NCBI GenBank assembly: GCA_036278735.1
Contig: DASUKM010000004.1
Coordinates: forward strand, 1-62,567
DNA: 62,567 bases
Reading direction: 5' to 3'
From: DASUKM01 sp036278735
GTDB lineage: Bacteria; Acidobacteriota; Vicinamibacteria; Vicinamibacterales; 2-12-FULL-66-21
This document shows, one piece after another, positions 44,375-53,031 of this stretch. Under the pieces are notes generated by a model. That model was not told the DNA's origin and searched no databases. It worked only from the letters and a program-made list of their open reading frames with translations. The translations under genes and the position numbers were made by a program. Within the stretch, counting starts at the first letter, position 1; each line of letters starts with the position of its first letter.

Positions 44375-45004
44375 TCAATGCGCCGCCGGCGGCGCCGGCC
44401 GGCCGCGTCCCGCGCCTTTGGCCGGCACCACGGGCGCCGACGGATCGTTGAGCTCCGCGCGGATCGTGAACCGCACGAGTTCCCCCACCTTGGCGTTCTG
44501 GTCGACGGCGCTGTCGACGATCTCCACCGGCCGCTTGAACCAGGTCGAACCTTCGAGATTGACGACGAAGTCGGAGAGCGCCGTCAGCGACGTCGCGCGC
44601 CCTTCCATCGTGAAGCTGCTGCCTTTCTGCGTCATCGTCGTGAGCCACAGCCGGTCGGGTACGCTGCGGCTCACCTCGTCGAGGACGTGCACCGGCCCCG
44701 TCTGCCCCTGCCGGAGCTGCTCGATGAGCGTGACGCGCTGCTGCAGCTGCGCCTTCCGGGTTTCGAACCGCTGCACCTGCGCGAGCACCGAGCGCAGCTG
44801 CGTCGTCTCCGACTCCGCCCGGGCGATGTCCGCGTCGAGGCGCGACGACTCCGCGCGCAGGTACCAGAACCACCAGCCGACGCCGAGCAGCGTGATGAGA
44901 ATGATCAGCGCCGCGCCGATCGTGACGCGCTGGCCGGGCGGAATGATCGCGCGCGGCCGCTTGGCGCGCTCGCGCTCGACGGCGAGGAGGTTGATGCGGA
45001 TCAT
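44375..45004 (-). CDS. pilN: Type IV pilus inner-membrane protein PilN
   Basis: A 209-residue protein from the ATG at 45004. The N-terminal MIRINLLAVERERAK is the conserved PilN peptide that docks into PilM. A membrane helix follows (ALIILITLLGVGWWFWYL), then a coiled coil and a periplasmic domain. The start overlaps the pilM stop by four bases (ATGA). Confidence 0.94.
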   Translation of the reverse strand: MIRINLLAVERERAKRPRAIIPPGQRVTIGAALIILITLLGVGWWFWYLRAESSRLDADIARAESETTQLRSVLAQVQRFETRKAQLQQRVTLIEQLRQGQTGPVHVLDEVSRSVPDRLWLTTMTQKGSSFTMEGRATSLTALSDFVVNLEGSTWFKRPVEIVDSAVDQNAKVGELVRFTIRAELNDPSAPVVPAKGAGRGRPAPPAAH

Positions 45005-46059
45005 CGGTCCCCCATCCGCCGCAGCGCGAGGCCCATCGCCACCGCGATCGTCGGCGCGACCTCGCCAGGCGCCGCCGTCTGCAGCTTCGCGTGATCGAAG
45101 GCAATCCGCTTGAACGGATCGAACGGCTCGACGGGGGCGCCGAAGCGCTCCGCGAGCGTTTCCGTGAACCCTTCGGCGCGCGACGCCCCGCCGCTCAGGA
45201 CGATGCGATCGATGCGGTCGGAGGCGGCGGTCGCCTTGAAGAAATCGAACGTCTTCTGGATTTCCAGCATGACGTTGTCGGTCACCGCGCGCAGCACCGG
45301 GCGGGCGTCGTCGTACGAGACCCCCTCGACCGGCTGCCCGCGCTTGAGCTGATCGGCTCCCTCGAAGGGAAGGTTCAGTTCCTTCTGGAGCGCCTCGGTG
45401 TAGGCATTGCCGCCAATCGAGATGTCGCGGGTGAACACGGACTGATCGCCGTGCAGGATGTTGATGTTCGTGGCGCTCGCGCCGGCGTTCAGCAGCACCA
45501 CGACCGCCGCCGGATCGATCCCGTAGTTCGCCTCGTAGGCGTTCTGCAGCGCGAAGGCGTCGACGTCGACCACCACCGCCGAACGCCCCGCCTGCGCGAT
45601 GACGCCGGTGTAGTCGGCGATCTTCTCCTTCTTGGCCGCGACGAGCAGGACATCCATCGTGCCCTTGCCGGCCGCGTCTCCCTTGTCGAGAATCTGGTAA
45701 TCCAGATTGACGTCCTGGATGTCGAAGGGGATGTACTGCTCCGCTTCCCAGTAGATCGACTCGCCCAGTTCCGCTTCGGTCATCATCGGCAGCGTGATCT
45801 TCTTGACGATCACGGCATTGCCCGAGAGCGAGGCGACGACCTCTTTCGTCTTGATCGCCCGCCCGTCGAACAGCCGCCGGATCGCCTCGGCCACGGCGGC
45901 GCCGTCGATGATGGCGCCGTCGACGATGCTGTCGGGCGGGACCGGCTCGCTCCCGAGGTTCATCACCTTGAAGCTCTTGCCGGCCGCCTTCAGCTCGACG
46001 GCCTTGACGGCGCTCGATCCGATGTCGAGCCCGACCAGCGTTTTCGCTCTGCGCAGCAC
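45001..46059 (-). CDS. pilM: Type IV pilus assembly ATPase-like protein PilM
   Basis: A 352-residue actin-like protein starting with GTG at 46059 (AGGCAGGG upstream). Motifs: LVGLDIGSSAVKAVELK (phosphate 1), VDVDAFALQNAYEANY, VVLLNAGASATNINI (phosphate 2) and RIVLSGGASRAEGF (adenosine). It forms the cytoplasmic ring that binds PilN. The open frame continues far upstream through the rplM leader antisense and is not coding there. Probable sigma-54 promoter at 46198-46212. Confidence 0.94.
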   Translation of the reverse strand: MLRRAKTLVGLDIGSSAVKAVELKAAGKSFKVMNLGSEPVPPDSIVDGAIIDGAAVAEAIRRLFDGRAIKTKEVVASLSGNAVIVKKITLPMMTEAELGESIYWEAEQYIPFDIQDVNLDYQILDKGDAAGKGTMDVLLVAAKKEKIADYTGVIAQAGRSAVVVDVDAFALQNAYEANYGIDPAAVVVLLNAGASATNINILHGDQSVFTRDISIGGNAYTEALQKELNLPFEGADQLKRGQPVEGVSYDDARPVLRAVTDNVMLEIQKTFDFFKATAASDRIDRIVLSGGASRAEGFTETLAERFGAPVEPFDPFKRIAFDHAKLQTAAPGEVAPTIAVAMGLALRRMGDR

Positions 46060-46197
46060 CCGATGCCCTGCCTTGTGAATCGATGTGAGTGCGGGTCGAA
46101 CGTGAACCGCCGCGAGCCCCGCTCCCGTCCTCGCGCGCGCCCTTCCGGGACGCGCAAATTCGCACGGTTCAGGTCTCGTGTCGGCACCAGCCCGTCG

Positions 46198-46212
46198 GCA
46201 ACTTGGGTGCCA
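46198..46212 (-). promoter_or_regulatory. Sigma-54 promoter of pilMNOPQ
   Basis: The minus strand reads TGGCACCCAAGTTGC, matching the -24/-12 consensus TGGCAC-N5-TTGC with the GG and GC doublets exactly ten bases apart. Initiation would be near 46187, about 128 bases before the pilM GTG. Sigma-54 control of pilus genes is known in other bacteria, mostly for pilin genes. Confidence 0.65.
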
Positions 46213-46272
46213 CGATTCCGGACCCACCAAAATCGGCAGATTTGCGCAAAATTGGGATCGGAGGGGGGCCGC

Positions 46273-46290
46273 CGCCCGCCGAGGCGGGCG
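46273..46290. promoter_or_regulatory. Palindrome upstream of the sigma-54 promoter, possible activator site
   Basis: CGCCCGCCGAGGCGGGCG is a perfect inverted repeat about 86-103 bases upstream of the predicted pilM start site, the range where enhancer-binding activators usually bind. The activator role is inferred only from position. Confidence 0.3.
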
Positions 46291-46378
46291 ACAAAAGCGT
46301 ACGTGGACGACAGAATTGTGATCAGAAACTGCGACGCGCGGGAGGGGTGCGGGAGGGCCCCGGCGCGTGCATCGCGGG

Positions 46379-46407
46379 TTGACAATATCCCTAATCGCCA
46401 GTATCCT
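46379..46407 (+). promoter_or_regulatory. Sigma-70 promoter of the rplM-rpsI-rpsB group
   Basis: Perfect TTGACA at 46379-46384, a 17-base spacer, and TATCCT at 46402-46407. The start site would be near 46414, giving an about 80-base leader before rplM. It is the clearest housekeeping promoter in the window. Confidence 0.75.
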
Positions 46408-46494
46408 TTCGGTTTGCCGTCCTTTGAAAAGGGCTGACCGCCTGCACGAGCTTCGGCGGGCCATCCTGCGAGAGCGAAGGCCGAAAGGGATCCC

Positions 46495-46968
46495 ATGGGT
46501 TCGTTTGTGCCCACTGCCGGGAGTGTGGACCGGCACTGGCATGTCATCGACGCTGGCGGGCAGGTGCTCGGGCGCGTCGCGACGGAAGCGTCGCGGCTGC
46601 TGCAAGGCAAGCACAAGCCCGTCTACACGCCCCATATCGACACGGGGGACCACGTCGTGGTCGTCAACGCCGCGACGGTCCGTCTGACGGGGCGGAAGGA
46701 CGATCAGAAGGTCTACCGGTCCCACAGCGGGTACGAAGGGGGCCTGCGCGAGACGCGCGCGAAAGAGGTGCGCGCCAAGCAGCCCGTCCGTCTCGTCGAA
46801 GAAGCCGTGCGCGGCATGCTGCCCAAGACGAAGCTGGGCGAAGCGATGTGGCGCAAGTTGAAAGTCTACGCGGGTGCCGATCATCCGCATGCGGCCCAGC
46901 AGCCGAAGCCCGCGTCGTTGACGCGCCGGCCCCGGGCCGCCCGTCCCAGTACACGCGAGGTCGCATAA
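46495..46968 (+). CDS. rplM: 50S ribosomal protein L13
   Basis: A 157-residue protein with the L13 motifs HWHVIDAGGQVLGRVATEAS, GKHKPVYTPHIDTGDHVVVV, YRSHSGYEGGLRE and AVRGMLPKTKLGE, then a basic tail. Preceded by GAAAGGGA. It binds 23S rRNA early in assembly. Four bases separate it from rpsI, the standard rplM-rpsI pair. Confidence 0.97.
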   Translation: MGSFVPTAGSVDRHWHVIDAGGQVLGRVATEASRLLQGKHKPVYTPHIDTGDHVVVVNAATVRLTGRKDDQKVYRSHSGYEGGLRETRAKEVRAKQPVRLVEEAVRGMLPKTKLGEAMWRKLKVYAGADHPHAAQQPKPASLTRRPRAARPSTREVA

Positions 46969-46971
46969 GTC

Positions 46972-47367
46972 GTGGCAGCAGCGATTCAGTATTACGGCAC
47001 CGGGCGCCGCAAGACGTCCACCGCCCGCGTTTTCCTGCGGCCGGGCTCCGGCGGCATCACGATCAACCGCAAGCCGGTCGAAACCGCCTTCCCCACCGAG
47101 GCCCTCCGCACCCAGATCCGCCAGCCCCTGCTCGTGACCGAAACCGTCGACAAGTTCGACGTGCTCGCCACGATCGCCGGCGGCGGCATCGCCGGCCAGG
47201 CCGGGGCGCTCCGGCTGGGCATCGCGCGGGCGCTCGTCGAATACAACATCGAGCTGCGGCAGCGGCTCAAGAAGGCCGGGTTCCTCACGCGCGACGCGCG
47301 GATCAAGGAACGCAAGAAGTACGGACAGAAGGGGGCGCGCAAGCGCTTCCAGTTCAGCAAGCGGTAA
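46972..47367 (+). CDS. rpsI: 30S ribosomal protein S9
   Basis: A 131-residue protein starting with GTG. Motifs: YYGTGRRKTSTARVFLRPG, GGGIAGQAGALRLGIARAL and the basic C terminus ending FQFSKR, whose final Lys-Arg contacts P-site tRNA. Co-transcribed with rplM. Confidence 0.97.
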   Translation: MAAAIQYYGTGRRKTSTARVFLRPGSGGITINRKPVETAFPTEALRTQIRQPLLVTETVDKFDVLATIAGGGIAGQAGALRLGIARALVEYNIELRQRLKKAGFLTRDARIKERKKYGQKGARKRFQFSKR

Positions 47368-47389
47368 GTGTGAGTTGCATGGAGGAAGC

Positions 47390-48190
47390 TTGAGCGGCAT
47401 CGCGTTGAAGGATTTGCTCGAGGCCGGCGTCCACTTCGGCCACCAGACCAAGCGCTGGAATCCGAAGATGAAGGCGTACATCTTCGGGGAACGGAACGGG
47501 ATCTACATCATCGACCTCGCCAAGACGGCCCGCGCCTTCCGCCGCGCGGAAGAGTTCGCCGCCAATCTGGCGGCCGACGGCAAGACGGTCCTGTTCGTGG
47601 GCACGAAACGGCAGGCGCAGGACGCGATCGCCGAAGAGGCGCAGCGCTGCGGCATGTTCTTCGTCAACCAGCGGTGGCTCGGCGGCCTCCTGACCAACTT
47701 CATGACCATCCAGCGCAGCCTTGCGCGCCTGCGCGAGCTGGAGGCGATGGAGACCGACGGCCGCTACGAGACGCTCTCGAAGAAGGAAATCGCCCAGATC
47801 GAGAAGGAAAAGCGCAAGCTGCAGAAGAACCTCGAAGGCATCCGGACCATGTCGCGGCTGCCCGACGCGCTCTTCGTCGTCGACACGCGCAAGGAAAAGA
47901 TCGCTGTCGACGAGGCCCGCAAGCTCAAGATCCCCGTCATCGGCGTGGTCGACACGAACTGCGACCCCGACGAAGTCGACTACGTGATTCCCGGCAACGA
48001 CGACGCCCTGCGCTCGATCCGGCTGTTCGCCTCGAAGATTGCCGACGCGGTGATCGGCGGACGCGGCGTGCGCGAGTCGGCCAGCGCCGACGAAACGCCC
48101 GACGAAGGGGACGACCGGGCGCGGCGCGCGCGCCAGTCGCGCCCCCAGTCCACCAGGCCCGAGCAGGCCACGTCGCCCGCATCCGTCTGA
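47390..48190 (+). CDS. rpsB: 30S ribosomal protein S2
   Basis: A 266-residue protein. The TTG at 47390 lies just after GGAGGA and aligns the N terminus (MSGIALKDLLEAGVHFGHQ) exactly with the usual S2 start; an earlier TTG at 47375 would place the ribosome-binding site inside the gene. Motifs: KRWNPKMKAYIFGERNGIYI, VLFVGTKRQAQ, NQRWLGGLLTNF and IGVVDTNCDPDEVDYVIPGN. The last 35 residues form a charged disordered tail. Confidence 0.95.
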   Translation: MSGIALKDLLEAGVHFGHQTKRWNPKMKAYIFGERNGIYIIDLAKTARAFRRAEEFAANLAADGKTVLFVGTKRQAQDAIAEEAQRCGMFFVNQRWLGGLLTNFMTIQRSLARLRELEAMETDGRYETLSKKEIAQIEKEKRKLQKNLEGIRTMSRLPDALFVVDTRKEKIAVDEARKLKIPVIGVVDTNCDPDEVDYVIPGNDDALRSIRLFASKIADAVIGGRGVRESASADETPDEGDDRARRARQSRPQSTRPEQATSPASV

Positions 48191-48212
48191 GGCACGCGTC
48201 AGGCTCCCGGTG

Positions 48213-48241
48213 CGCCGGCCTGCACGTGCGGCCGGCGTTTT
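48213..48241 (+). terminator. Intrinsic terminator after rpsB
   Basis: Perfect arms CGCCGGCC and GGCCGGCG flank TGCACGTG-containing loop sequence and are followed by TTTTC. It is the only classic hairpin-plus-T terminator that I see in the window and would separate rpsB from tsf at least partly. Confidence 0.8.
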
Positions 48242-48255
48242 CATGTACGCAGGAC

Positions 48256-48303
48256 CAGCCGCCAGCCTCCAGCTGGAAGCTGAAGACTGGGAGCTGGAAG
48301 CTT
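48256..48303 (+). repeat. AGCTGGAAGCTG-type low-complexity tract before tsf
   Basis: Imperfect repeats of AGCTGGAAG and CTGGGAGCTGG between the rpsB terminator and tsf. It resembles, in position and style, the CAGTTRC array before sdhB. A GAGG ribosome-binding site follows at 48308-48311. Confidence 0.6.
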
Positions 48304-48316
48304 TTGTGAGGTTCAC

Positions 48317-48922
48317 ATGGCAGCAACGATTACGGCAGATCAGGTGAAGAAGCTCCGCGACGTGACCGGCGCGGGCATGATGGAGTGCAAGGCGGCCTTG
48401 AGCGAGGCCAGCGGCGATCTGGACGCCGCGACCACCATCCTCCGCAAGCGCGGCCTCGCGCAGGCGGCCAAGAAGGCGGGCCGCTCCACCTCCGAAGGGG
48501 TCATCGGCCACTACATCCACATGGGGGGAAAGATTGGCGTCCTCGTCGAGGTGAACTGCGAGTCGGATTTCGTCGCGCGCACCGAGGATTTCCAGCTGCT
48601 CGTCAAGGAGATCGCGATGCACATCGCGGCGGCCAGCCCGCTGTACGTCCGCCGCGAGGAGGTGCCGGCCGACGTCGTCGCGCGCGAGCAGGAGATCTAT
48701 CGCGCGCAGGTGGCCGAGCAGAAGAAGCCCGCCAACGTCGTCGAGAAGATCGTCGAGGGGAAGCTCGAAAGCTACTACAAGCAGTTCTGCCTGCTCGAGC
48801 AGGAGTCGATCCGCGATGCGAAACTGACGATCGGGCAGCTGGTGCAGGCCGCCGTCGCCAAGCTCGGAGAGAACCTCTCGGTCGCACGGTTCGTCCGCAT
48901 GAAGGTCGGCGAATCCGCTTGA
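48317..48922 (+). CDS. tsf: Elongation factor Ts (short form)
   Basis: A 201-residue protein. The N-terminal UBA-like domain has VKKLRDVTGAGMMECKAAL; the EF-Tu-interacting segment is HMGGKIGVLVEVNCESDFVAR. It is shorter than the E. coli protein (about 280 residues), lacking one of the two core subdomains, as in many other phyla. It exchanges GDP on EF-Tu. Confidence 0.95.
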   Translation: MAATITADQVKKLRDVTGAGMMECKAALSEASGDLDAATTILRKRGLAQAAKKAGRSTSEGVIGHYIHMGGKIGVLVEVNCESDFVARTEDFQLLVKEIAMHIAAASPLYVRREEVPADVVAREQEIYRAQVAEQKKPANVVEKIVEGKLESYYKQFCLLEQESIRDAKLTIGQLVQAAVAKLGENLSVARFVRMKVGESA

Positions 48923-48925
48923 CGG

Positions 48926-48931
48926 TATAAT
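48926..48931 (+). promoter_or_regulatory. -10 box for pyrH, possibly giving a leaderless mRNA
   Basis: TATAATCGGCGGGATATG places a perfect -10 box nine bases before the pyrH start codon. The ndk start region reads almost the same (TATAATCCGTCGGATATG). No strong -35 is seen. Confidence 0.45.
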
Positions 48932-48940
48932 CGGCGGGAT

Positions 48941-49660
48941 ATGTCGACGCCTGTGTACCGGCGCGTCCTCCTCAAATTGTCGGGGGAGGCCATGATGGGG
49001 GAACAGGCCTTCGGCATCGATCCCGCCGTCACGACCCAGATCGCCAAGGAAATCGGCGAGGTCCAGCAGCTCGGGGTCGAAACCGGCATCGTGATCGGCG
49101 GCGGCAACCTGTTTCGCGGCCTCGCGGCGAGCGCCCGCGGGATGGATCGCGCGACGGCCGACTACATGGGCATGCTCGCGACGGTGATCAACGCCCTCGC
49201 GCTGCAGGACGCCCTCGAACACATCGGCGTCACCACGCGCGTGGCCACCGCGATCGAGATGCGCGCCGTCGCCGAGCCGTTCATCCGGCGGCGCGCGGTC
49301 CGGCACCTCGAAAAAGGACGCGTGGTGCTCTTCGCGGCCGGCACCGGCAATCCCTACTTCACCACCGACACGGCGGCGGCCCTGCGCGCGATGGAGATGA
49401 AGGCGGACGTCATCCTGAAGGGCACGAAGGTCGACGGCATCTACACCGCGGACCCGATGCTCCACCCGAGCGCCACCAAATACGACTCGATTTCGTACCT
49501 CAAGGTCCTCGAGCAGGGCCTGAAGGTCATGGACGCGACCGCCATCTCGCTCTGCATGGACAACCGGCTGCCGATCGTGGTGTTCAACCTCCGCACCCCC
49601 GGCAACCTGCGCCGCGTGATCAGCGGCGACGCGGTGGGCACGCTCGTGTGCCCGGACTGA
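48941..49660 (+). CDS. pyrH: UMP kinase
   Basis: A 239-residue amino-acid-kinase family protein with LLKLSGEAMMG, VIGGGNLFRG, TADYMGMLATVINALALQ, VLFAAGTGNPYFTTDTAAAL and KVDGIYTADP. It phosphorylates UMP to UDP. It lies in the standard rpsB-tsf-pyrH-frr order. Confidence 0.97.
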   Translation: MSTPVYRRVLLKLSGEAMMGEQAFGIDPAVTTQIAKEIGEVQQLGVETGIVIGGGNLFRGLAASARGMDRATADYMGMLATVINALALQDALEHIGVTTRVATAIEMRAVAEPFIRRRAVRHLEKGRVVLFAAGTGNPYFTTDTAAALRAMEMKADVILKGTKVDGIYTADPMLHPSATKYDSISYLKVLEQGLKVMDATAISLCMDNRLPIVVFNLRTPGNLRRVISGDAVGTLVCPD

Positions 49661-49714
49661 GGCGAAGGGACCGGCGGACGATTCACGATTCGACGAGACA
49701 GTGAGCGGGCCATC

Positions 49715-50287
49715 ATGGAAGCAACCGATCTGAAAGGCGTGTTCGCGGAAGTCAAGAAGCGGATGGACGGGCACCTCGACCACGTCCGGCGCGAGCTGGC
49801 CGCGGTGCGCACGGGGCGCGCGTCGGCGAACATCCTCGACAGCGTGCACGTCGAAGCGTACGGCTCGATGATGCCGCTCAACCAGGTGGCGTCGCTCTCG
49901 GTGCCCGAGCCGACGCTCATCGTCGCGCAGCCGTTCGACCCGTCGCTGCTGGCGACCGTCGAAAAGGCCATCCGGAGCGCGAATCTCGGGCTCAATCCGA
50001 CCAACGACGGCAAGGTGGTCCGCGTACCGGTTCCCCCGCTGACCGACGAGCGCCGCAAGGAGCTCTCGAAACTGGTCCACAAGTACGCCGAGGAATCCCG
50101 CAACGGCATCCGCCAGGTGCGCCGCGACGCCAACGACCGCCTCAAGAAGCTGCTCAAGGATCATCAGATCTCCGAAGACGACGAACGCCGCGGCCTCGAC
50201 GACATCCAGAAGATCACCGACCAGCACGTCGCGATGGTCGACGACATTCAGAAGAAGAAGGATACGGAGCTGCTGGGCAAGTCCTGA
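49715..50287 (+). CDS. frr: Ribosome recycling factor
   Basis: A 190-residue three-helix bundle protein with LAAVRTGRASANILDSVHVEAYG, VPVPPLTDERRKELSKLV and IRQVRRDANDRLKKLLKD. With EF-G it splits post-termination ribosomes. The 54-base gap after pyrH has no clear terminator. Confidence 0.97.
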   Translation: MEATDLKGVFAEVKKRMDGHLDHVRRELAAVRTGRASANILDSVHVEAYGSMMPLNQVASLSVPEPTLIVAQPFDPSLLATVEKAIRSANLGLNPTNDGKVVRVPVPPLTDERRKELSKLVHKYAEESRNGIRQVRRDANDRLKKLLKDHQISEDDERRGLDDIQKITDQHVAMVDDIQKKKDTELLGKS

Positions 50288-50296
50288 TTTCCGTCC

Positions 50297-51478
50297 ATGT
50301 CCAATCTGCCGTCATATTTCAAGAATCTGGAGTGCAGCGTGCCGTGCGGGGCGGGGCCCTACGATCCCCGGACGGTGCAACATTTGTGTACGTGTGGCGC
50401 TCCCCTGCTCGCCCGGTACGATCTCGAGCGCGCGCGCGCGTGGCGGCGGGAGTCGCTGGCGGGCCGGGAGGCCAGCATGTGGCGGTATCGAGAACTGATG
50501 CCGCTCTTCGAGGGGGAAGCGCCAATCTCGCTGGGCGAAGGGTGGACGCCGCTGATTCACGCGCAGCGGCTCGGCCAGGCGATGGGGCTCTCGCGGCTGT
50601 TCGTGAAGGACGAGTCGCTCAATCCGACCAACTCCTTCAAGGCGCGCGGCCTCTCGGCCGCGGTGACCAAGGCGGCGCACCTCGGCGCGCGCGTCCTCTC
50701 GGTGCCCTCCGCCGGCAACGCCGCCAACGCGATGGCGGCGTATGCGGCGGCCGCGGGGCTCGAGGCCAAGGTGTTCATGCCCAGGGACGTCAAGGTGCCG
50801 TTCATCCGCGAGTGCGAATTGTACGGCGCCGACGTCACGCTCGTGGACGGATTGATCACCGATGCGGGGCGCGCCGCCGCGGAACGCGGCAAGCCGCTCG
50901 GGTGGTACGACGTGTCGACGCTGAAGGAGCCCTACCGCATCGAAGGCAAGAAGACGATGGCCTACGAGGTCGGGGAACAACTCGGCTGGTCGTTTCCCGA
51001 CTGGATCGTGTACCCCACCGGCGGCGGGACGGGCATGGTCGGGATGTGGAAAGCCTTCGAGGAGCTCGAAGCGATCGGCTGGAAGACGCCGGGCACGCGG
51101 CCGAAGATGGTGTCGGTCCAGGCCGAGCACTGTGCTCCGATCGTGAAAGCGTTCGAGGAGGGCAAAGAACGATCGGAAGTGTTTCCGAACGCGCGCACGG
51201 TCGCCGACGGCCTGCGCGTGCCCAAAGCGATCGGCGACTTCCTCGTGTTGCGCGCGGTGCGGGAGAGCGGCGGCACGGCGCTCGCCGTCGCCGACGCCGA
51301 CATGATCCGCGGGATGCGGGATCTGGGGGCGCACGAAGGGATCAGCGCCGCGCCTGAAGGCGGGGCCGCCCTCCACGCCGTCCGCATGCTCGTCGAGCGC
51401 GGGGCGATTGCGCCGGCCGATACCGTCGTCGTGTTCAACACGGGGGGCGCGCTCAAGTATCTCGACGTGCTCGCGTAG
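50297..51478 (+). CDS. thrC: Threonine synthase
   Basis: A 393-residue PLP enzyme. Conserved features are the N-terminal HLCTCGAPLLARYD, ISLGEGWTPL, the PLP lysine in NPTNSFKARGLSAA, the segment SAGNAANAMAAYAAAAG, the phosphate-binding PTGGGTGMVGMWKAFEEL and the C-terminal NTGGALKYLD. It makes threonine from O-phosphohomoserine. It lies nine bases after frr. A related PLP lyase is possible, but the motifs favour threonine synthase. Confidence 0.88.
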   Translation: MSNLPSYFKNLECSVPCGAGPYDPRTVQHLCTCGAPLLARYDLERARAWRRESLAGREASMWRYRELMPLFEGEAPISLGEGWTPLIHAQRLGQAMGLSRLFVKDESLNPTNSFKARGLSAAVTKAAHLGARVLSVPSAGNAANAMAAYAAAAGLEAKVFMPRDVKVPFIRECELYGADVTLVDGLITDAGRAAAERGKPLGWYDVSTLKEPYRIEGKKTMAYEVGEQLGWSFPDWIVYPTGGGTGMVGMWKAFEELEAIGWKTPGTRPKMVSVQAEHCAPIVKAFEEGKERSEVFPNARTVADGLRVPKAIGDFLVLRAVRESGGTALAVADADMIRGMRDLGAHEGISAAPEGGAALHAVRMLVERGAIAPADTVVVFNTGGALKYLDVLA

Positions 51479-51524
51479 CGCGAGCTGCGGAGTGCGGCGC
51501 GCGGGGGGCGGCGGCGCGGGCGTG

Positions 51525-51554
51525 TTGTTGGTGACGAGGACCGCGTGATAAACT
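51525..51554 (+). promoter_or_regulatory. Possible promoter of tRNA-Ala
   Basis: TTGTTG at 51525-51530 and a GATAAACT -10-like region at 51547-51554. The distance to the tRNA 5' end is about 60 bases. The rest of the 135-base gap after thrC is unremarkable. Confidence 0.35.
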
Positions 51555-51613
51555 GAGGGTTCGCGTCTGCTGCACGGATCCCGTCCGCACGCGACCTGCA
51601 CAATCTTGACAGT

Positions 51614-52870
<1,257 letters not shown>

Positions 52871-53031
52871 GGGGTCATGCTCCTGTGGGATCGGAGCCGC
52901 CGTGAGCAGATAGAATCACGGGTAGGCCGCCGACCGCTTCATCCGGTTGACGTGCTCAGGGACGCCGTCGTGTTTGCTGCACGCCGGCGTCCCGCCTGCC
53001 TATCTTCCGTCCGGCGGGTCCGGCTGTCAAT

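Larger units (their letters stand above)
46060..46494. other. 435-base divergent control region between pilM and rplM
   Basis: No gene is seen here. The region holds a sigma-54 type promoter for pilM, an upstream palindrome, a sigma-70 promoter for rplM, and an about 80-base rplM leader with a CCTTT/AAAGG hairpin at 46419-46430 and a ribosome-binding site (GAAAGGGA). Confidence 0.7.

Noticed and set aside
51605..51610. TTGACA as the -35 of tRNA-Ala
   Set aside because: It lies four bases before the tRNA 5' end, so a promoter there would start inside or beyond the tRNA.
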